Assembly: GCA_947306035.1 (NCBI GenBank)
Contig: CAMZFG010000035.1
Span: 1-7,756 of the forward strand
Reading direction: 5' to 3'
Source: an uncultured Clostridia bacterium
Lineage (GTDB): Bacteria; Bacillota; Clostridia; Oscillospirales; CAG-272
Length of the DNA: 7,756 nt
This document shows positions 5,743-7,756 of this stretch, one piece after another; the first letter of the stretch is position 1, and the number at the start of each line of letters is the position of its first letter. The position numbers were made by a program, and so were the translations under genes. The notes under the pieces were generated by a model that did not search any database, had not been told where the DNA came from, and saw only the letters and a list, made by a program, of their open reading frames with translations.

Positions 5743-6694
5743 TAATGGAAGAAGTTTGGATCGCGACCAGCGCATTATTTACAATTTCTTCAAACTTCAA
5801 AGCGCCGCCCTCTCCGTCCGCCGCCAGCGGCGTGACGTAGGGCCTGGCCGAAAACCACGTGATCTGCCGTTTGGCGTAGCGTCTGGTGGCCTTTTTGAGT
5901 TCTTCCGTCGCCTCTGCCACGGTGGCGCGGCCGTCAAGGCAGGGCAAAAGTTCCTTATAACCGATGGCGGCGGCCGCCGTGGGCGAGCGCTCGAAAACGC
6001 CCGCTTCGGCCAACCGTTTGACCTCGTCGAGCAGACCCGCTTGCATCATGGCGTCGACCCGCTCGTCGATGCGGCGATAGAGCAGCGCGCGGTCGGCATA
6101 AGTCAGGCACAGCGTCAGCGCGTCGTAGCGCGGCGGCTGTCCGGCGGCGCGGCGGTCCCACTCCGTTTTGGTCACGCCCGTGGCACGGTACAGTTCCAGC
6201 GCCCGTATCACGCGCCGCACGTTGGCGGGATGTATGGCGGCGGCCGCCTGCGGGTCGACGCGGCCGAGTTCGGCATACAGCGCTCCGGCGCCTTTTTCAC
6301 GCGCCTCGTCCAGCAATGCCTGCCGCAGGGCGGGGTCCGCGGCGGGCGCGCCGCCGTCGCCGCGCAGAAACGTCTCAAAATACAGCCCCGTTCCCCCGCA
6401 GAACACGGGCAGACGGCCCCTTGCGAGGATATCCGTCACGGCCGCCTCCGCCGCCGCGCGGTAGTCCATGGCCGAAAAGGCCGTTTCGGGCTCTAACAGA
6501 TCGATCAGGTGGTACGGCACACGCGCGCGCGCAAAAAGATCGGGCTTGGCGGTGCCGATGTCGAGCCCGCGATAGACCTGCATCGAGTCGCAGGAGACGA
6601 TCTCGCCGTCAAGGCGCAGCGCCAGTTCTTCCGCCAGCGCCGATTTGCCGCTCGCGGTGGGGCCGACAATGGCCACGATCTTGGCTTTTCGCAT
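5735..6694 (-). CDS. miaA: tRNA dimethylallyltransferase (i6A37 synthesis)
   Basis: MiaA transfers the dimethylallyl group from DMAPP to N6 of A37 in tRNAs that read codons starting with U. The 319-residue length is normal. The sequence shows the P-loop GPTASGKS at 11-18, the catalytic-region motif CDSMQVYRGLDIGTAKP at 35-51, the YHLID segment, and CGGTGLYFETFLRGD from about 99. Near the C-terminus are AIGYKELLPCLDG and RRYAKRQITWF, both typical. The ATG at 6694 follows AAAAGGAGGTG by about 7 nt. Upstream is the terminator of the small membrane protein gene. Downstream there is no terminator before the HlyD-like gene 49 bp away, so some read-through into that operon is likely. No hfq or mutL neighbour is present, unlike in many bacteria. 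Confidence 0.97.
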   Translation of the reverse strand: MRKAKIVAIVGPTASGKSALAEELALRLDGEIVSCDSMQVYRGLDIGTAKPDLFARARVPYHLIDLLEPETAFSAMDYRAAAEAAVTDILARGRLPVFCGGTGLYFETFLRGDGGAPAADPALRQALLDEAREKGAGALYAELGRVDPQAAAAIHPANVRRVIRALELYRATGVTKTEWDRRAAGQPPRYDALTLCLTYADRALLYRRIDERVDAMMQAGLLDEVKRLAEAGVFERSPTAAAAIGYKELLPCLDGRATVAEATEELKKATRRYAKRQITWFSARPYVTPLAADGEGGALKFEEIVNNALVAIQTSSIML

Positions 6695-6713
6695 ACCGTT
6701 ACACCTCCTTTTG

Positions 6714-6744
6714 AAAAATGCAAAGCCCCCGCCGCCGCGGGGGC
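6714..6744 (-). terminator. Probable rho-independent terminator after the small membrane protein gene
   Basis: Positions 6725-6732 (GCCCCCGC) pair with 6737-6744 (GCGGGGGC), giving an 8-bp GC-only stem with a 4-nt loop. On the minus strand the stem is followed by TTTGCATTTTT, an interrupted U-tract. It begins 10 bp after the stop codon at 6755 and ends just before the miaA ribosome site. The broken U-tract may make it leaky, which would let miaA be co-transcribed. Confidence 0.7.
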
Positions 6745-6754
6745 ACCCGTGCCG

Positions 6755-7015
6755 TCACGGCACCAGATAATCGCGTATGGCGGGCAGTTTGTCGCCGACG
6801 CCCGCTTTGGCGCCGCGAATGGCCTCCATCAGCGTGCCGAGAATGCTGTGGTCGGAGAGGATGAAGAACAGCACCAGACCGATGACCGCCAGCGTGATGA
6901 CGAACTTGGCGAATTTGCCGAGCAGGCGCAGCGCGATATAGACCGCCAGCAGCGCCACCAGCAGTGCCAGCGCGCCGTAGGCGATGTCGGAAAGCACGCG
7001 GATCGCGTTCGTCAT
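6755..7015 (-). CDS. Small two-helix membrane protein, function unknown
   Basis: I do not recognise this 86-residue protein. It has two predicted transmembrane helices, about residues 11-32 (IAYGALALLVALLAVYIALRLL) and 37-54, joined by the short basic turn GKFAK. A polar tail of about 32 residues (HSILGTLMEAIRGAKAGVGD onward) ends in RDYLVP. With both helices crossing, the two ends would lie on the same side of the membrane. The ATG at 7015 follows a purine-rich GAGGGGGGAGAGGT ribosome site; the frame runs further upstream, but a promoter sits there and no ribosome site is seen. It has its own promoter (7052-7080) and a terminator just after the stop, so it looks like a single-gene unit between queA and miaA. 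Its composition and good signals argue that it is real. Confidence 0.75.
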   Translation of the reverse strand: MTNAIRVLSDIAYGALALLVALLAVYIALRLLGKFAKFVITLAVIGLVLFFILSDHSILGTLMEAIRGAKAGVGDKLPAIRDYLVP

Positions 7016-7051
7016 ACCTCTCCCCCCTCTCTTTTCTTGAGTATCACCCTT

Positions 7052-7080
7052 ATTGTACCCGAAAATGCACGATTTTGCAA
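7052..7080 (-). promoter_or_regulatory. Sigma-A-like promoter for the small membrane protein gene
   Basis: On the minus strand, TTGCAA (7080-7075) and TACAAT (7057-7052) are separated by exactly 17 nt, close to the TTGACA-17-TATAAT consensus. Transcription would begin near 7045, leaving a leader of about 30 nt that includes the purine-rich ribosome site. Confidence 0.7.
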
Positions 7081-7169
7081 GTGTTTCAAAAAAGTTCTTA
7101 CGCCGGACTTCAGACGAGTGCCGCACGCATCGAAAGAATTTTTCGTCAGACGAGGCGCACCGAGCGAGC

Positions 7170-7204
7170 GGCGGCGAGAGCGTACGCCTGTACGGTGAGC
7201 CGCC
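7170..7204 (-). other. Two-part hairpin downstream of queA
   Basis: GGCGGC (7170-7175) pairs with GCCGCC (7199-7204). Inside, CGTAC (7181-7185) pairs with GTACG (7190-7194) around a 4-nt loop, with a 5/4-nt internal loop between the stems. It starts about 30 bp after the queA stop. There is no T-run, so it could be an mRNA 3'-end stabiliser rather than a terminator. Confidence 0.4.
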
Positions 7205-7236
7205 CGAGTCGAAGAGCAACGAAGTATCACGGAAAA

Positions 7237-7756
7237 TTATTCGATGAACATCGCGTCGCCGAACGAAAAGAAACGATACTTCTCTTTCACGGCGATCTGA
7301 TAGGCGTTCAGGATCGCCTCTCGGTTGTAGAACGCCGAGACCAGCATGATGAGCGTGCTTTCCGGCAGGTGGAAGTTGGTGATGAGGGCGTCCACGGCGC
7401 GAAAGCGGTAGCCGGGGTAGATAAAAATGCCGGTATCCCCGCTGACGGGGTGCAAAATCCCGTTTTCGTCGGCCGCGCTCTCCAGCGTCCGGCAGGAGGT
7501 GGTGCCCACCGCCACGACGCGGCCGCCGGCGGCGCGCCGCGCGTTGATGAGGTCGGCGCTCTCCTTTGAAACGGAGAAAAACTCGGTGTGCATGACGTGC
7601 GCGTCGATCCGGTCGGCTTTGACGGGCCGGAAGGTGCCGAGGCCCACGTGCAGCATGACGGGCGCCACGGCCACGCCTTTTTGCCGTATCCTGTCGAGCA
7701 ATTCGGGCGTGAAATGCAGGCCCGCCGTGGGCGCCGCCGCCGAGCCCTCTTCCCTC
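7237..7756 (-). CDS. queA: S-adenosylmethionine:tRNA ribosyltransferase-isomerase, C-terminal half (5' end beyond window)
   Basis: QueA moves the ribosyl part of SAM onto preQ1 at tRNA position 34 to make epoxyqueuosine. The last 172 codons are visible, about half of the usual length of roughly 340-350 residues; the reading frame runs out of the right edge. Family motifs in order are [83 protein letters not shown] and the closing [12 protein letters not shown]. The visible part is intact, with a TAA stop at 7237. It shares the anticodon-loop modification theme with miaA, but the small membrane protein gene and its promoter lie between them. In many genomes queA precedes tgt; here tgt does not follow. 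Confidence 0.97.
   Translation of the reverse strand, partial: REEGSAAAPTAGLHFTPELLDRIRQKGVAVAPVMLHVGLGTFRPVKADRIDAHVMHTEFFSVSKESADLINARRAAGGRVVAVGTTSCRTLESAADENGILHPVSGDTGIFIYPGYRFRAVDALITNFHLPESTLIMLVSAFYNREAILNAYQIAVKEKYRFFSFGDAMFIE

Larger units (their letters stand above)
7016..7236 (-). other. 221-bp intergenic region after queA with predicted hairpins; no gene seen
   Basis: No convincing coding frame lies here. Near the small gene it holds a promoter and ribosome site. The rest (about 7090-7236) carries a two-part hairpin: outer stem 7170-7175 with 7199-7204, inner stem 7181-7185 (CGTAC) with 7190-7194 (GTACG), loop GCCT. A second small hairpin lies at 7131-7145, and a 9-nt direct repeat TCAGACGAG occurs at 7110-7118 and 7146-7154. 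None of these is followed by a clean U-tract, so I cannot place a queA terminator. It could be a dispersed intergenic repeat, a processed 3' UTR or a small RNA; the sequence alone does not decide. Confidence 0.4.

Noticed and set aside
7016..7219. N-terminal extension of the small membrane protein through the intergenic region
   Set aside because: The extension is Arg/Ser/Cys-rich and unlike a protein, the promoter lies within it, and the ATG at 7015 has its own purine-rich ribosome site.
7040..7230. AGTATCAC repeated at 7040-7047 and 7223-7230
   Set aside because: An 8-nt match within about 200 bp is near chance expectation, and the flanks do not extend it into attachment-like or terminal repeats.

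Overview
The window is a fully minus-strand block of housekeeping genes from a GC-rich member of the Bacillota. It is most likely a Clostridia or Oscillospiraceae-like anaerobe; the sequence does not fix the genus. The evidence is the AGGAGG-type ribosome sites before nearly every gene, a SepF-based division gene, and the yggS–sepF–yggT–ileS–lspA order that matches the ylm cluster of Gram-positive bacteria. No mobile element, CRISPR array, rRNA, tRNA or phage gene was seen.

In the direction of transcription (right to left), the window opens with the 3' half of queA (tRNA queuosine synthesis). A 221-bp non-coding stretch follows, holding predicted hairpins and, at its end, a good sigma-A-like promoter. 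That promoter drives a small two-helix membrane protein of unknown function, which is closed by a GC-rich terminator. Next comes miaA (tRNA A37 isopentenylation). An extended -10 promoter (TGCTATAAT) lies across the end of miaA.

That promoter probably starts one operon: a membrane-anchored HlyD-like protein, yggS (PLP homeostasis, start overlapping the previous stop by ATGA), sepF (division), yggT (small membrane protein) and ileS (isoleucyl-tRNA synthetase). Gaps between these genes run from an overlap to 66 bp. A strong rho-independent terminator directly follows ileS. Immediately beyond it, with its own strong ribosome site, is the start of what is probably lspA (lipoprotein signal peptidase), cut by the window edge.

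Functionally, the right half is tRNA anticodon-loop modification (QueA at position 34, MiaA at position 37). The left half couples septum formation and envelope genes with an aminoacyl-tRNA synthetase. Compared with the Bacillus subtilis cluster (ylmD, ylmE, sepF, ylmG, ylmH, divIVA, ileS), ylmH and divIVA are missing between yggT and ileS, and an HlyD-like gene sits at the ylmD position. I found no clearly new system. The points most worth a second look are the orphan HlyD-like gene, the unusual SepF ends, the altered IleRS signature motifs, the small membrane protein with its own promoter and terminator, and the structured gap after queA.
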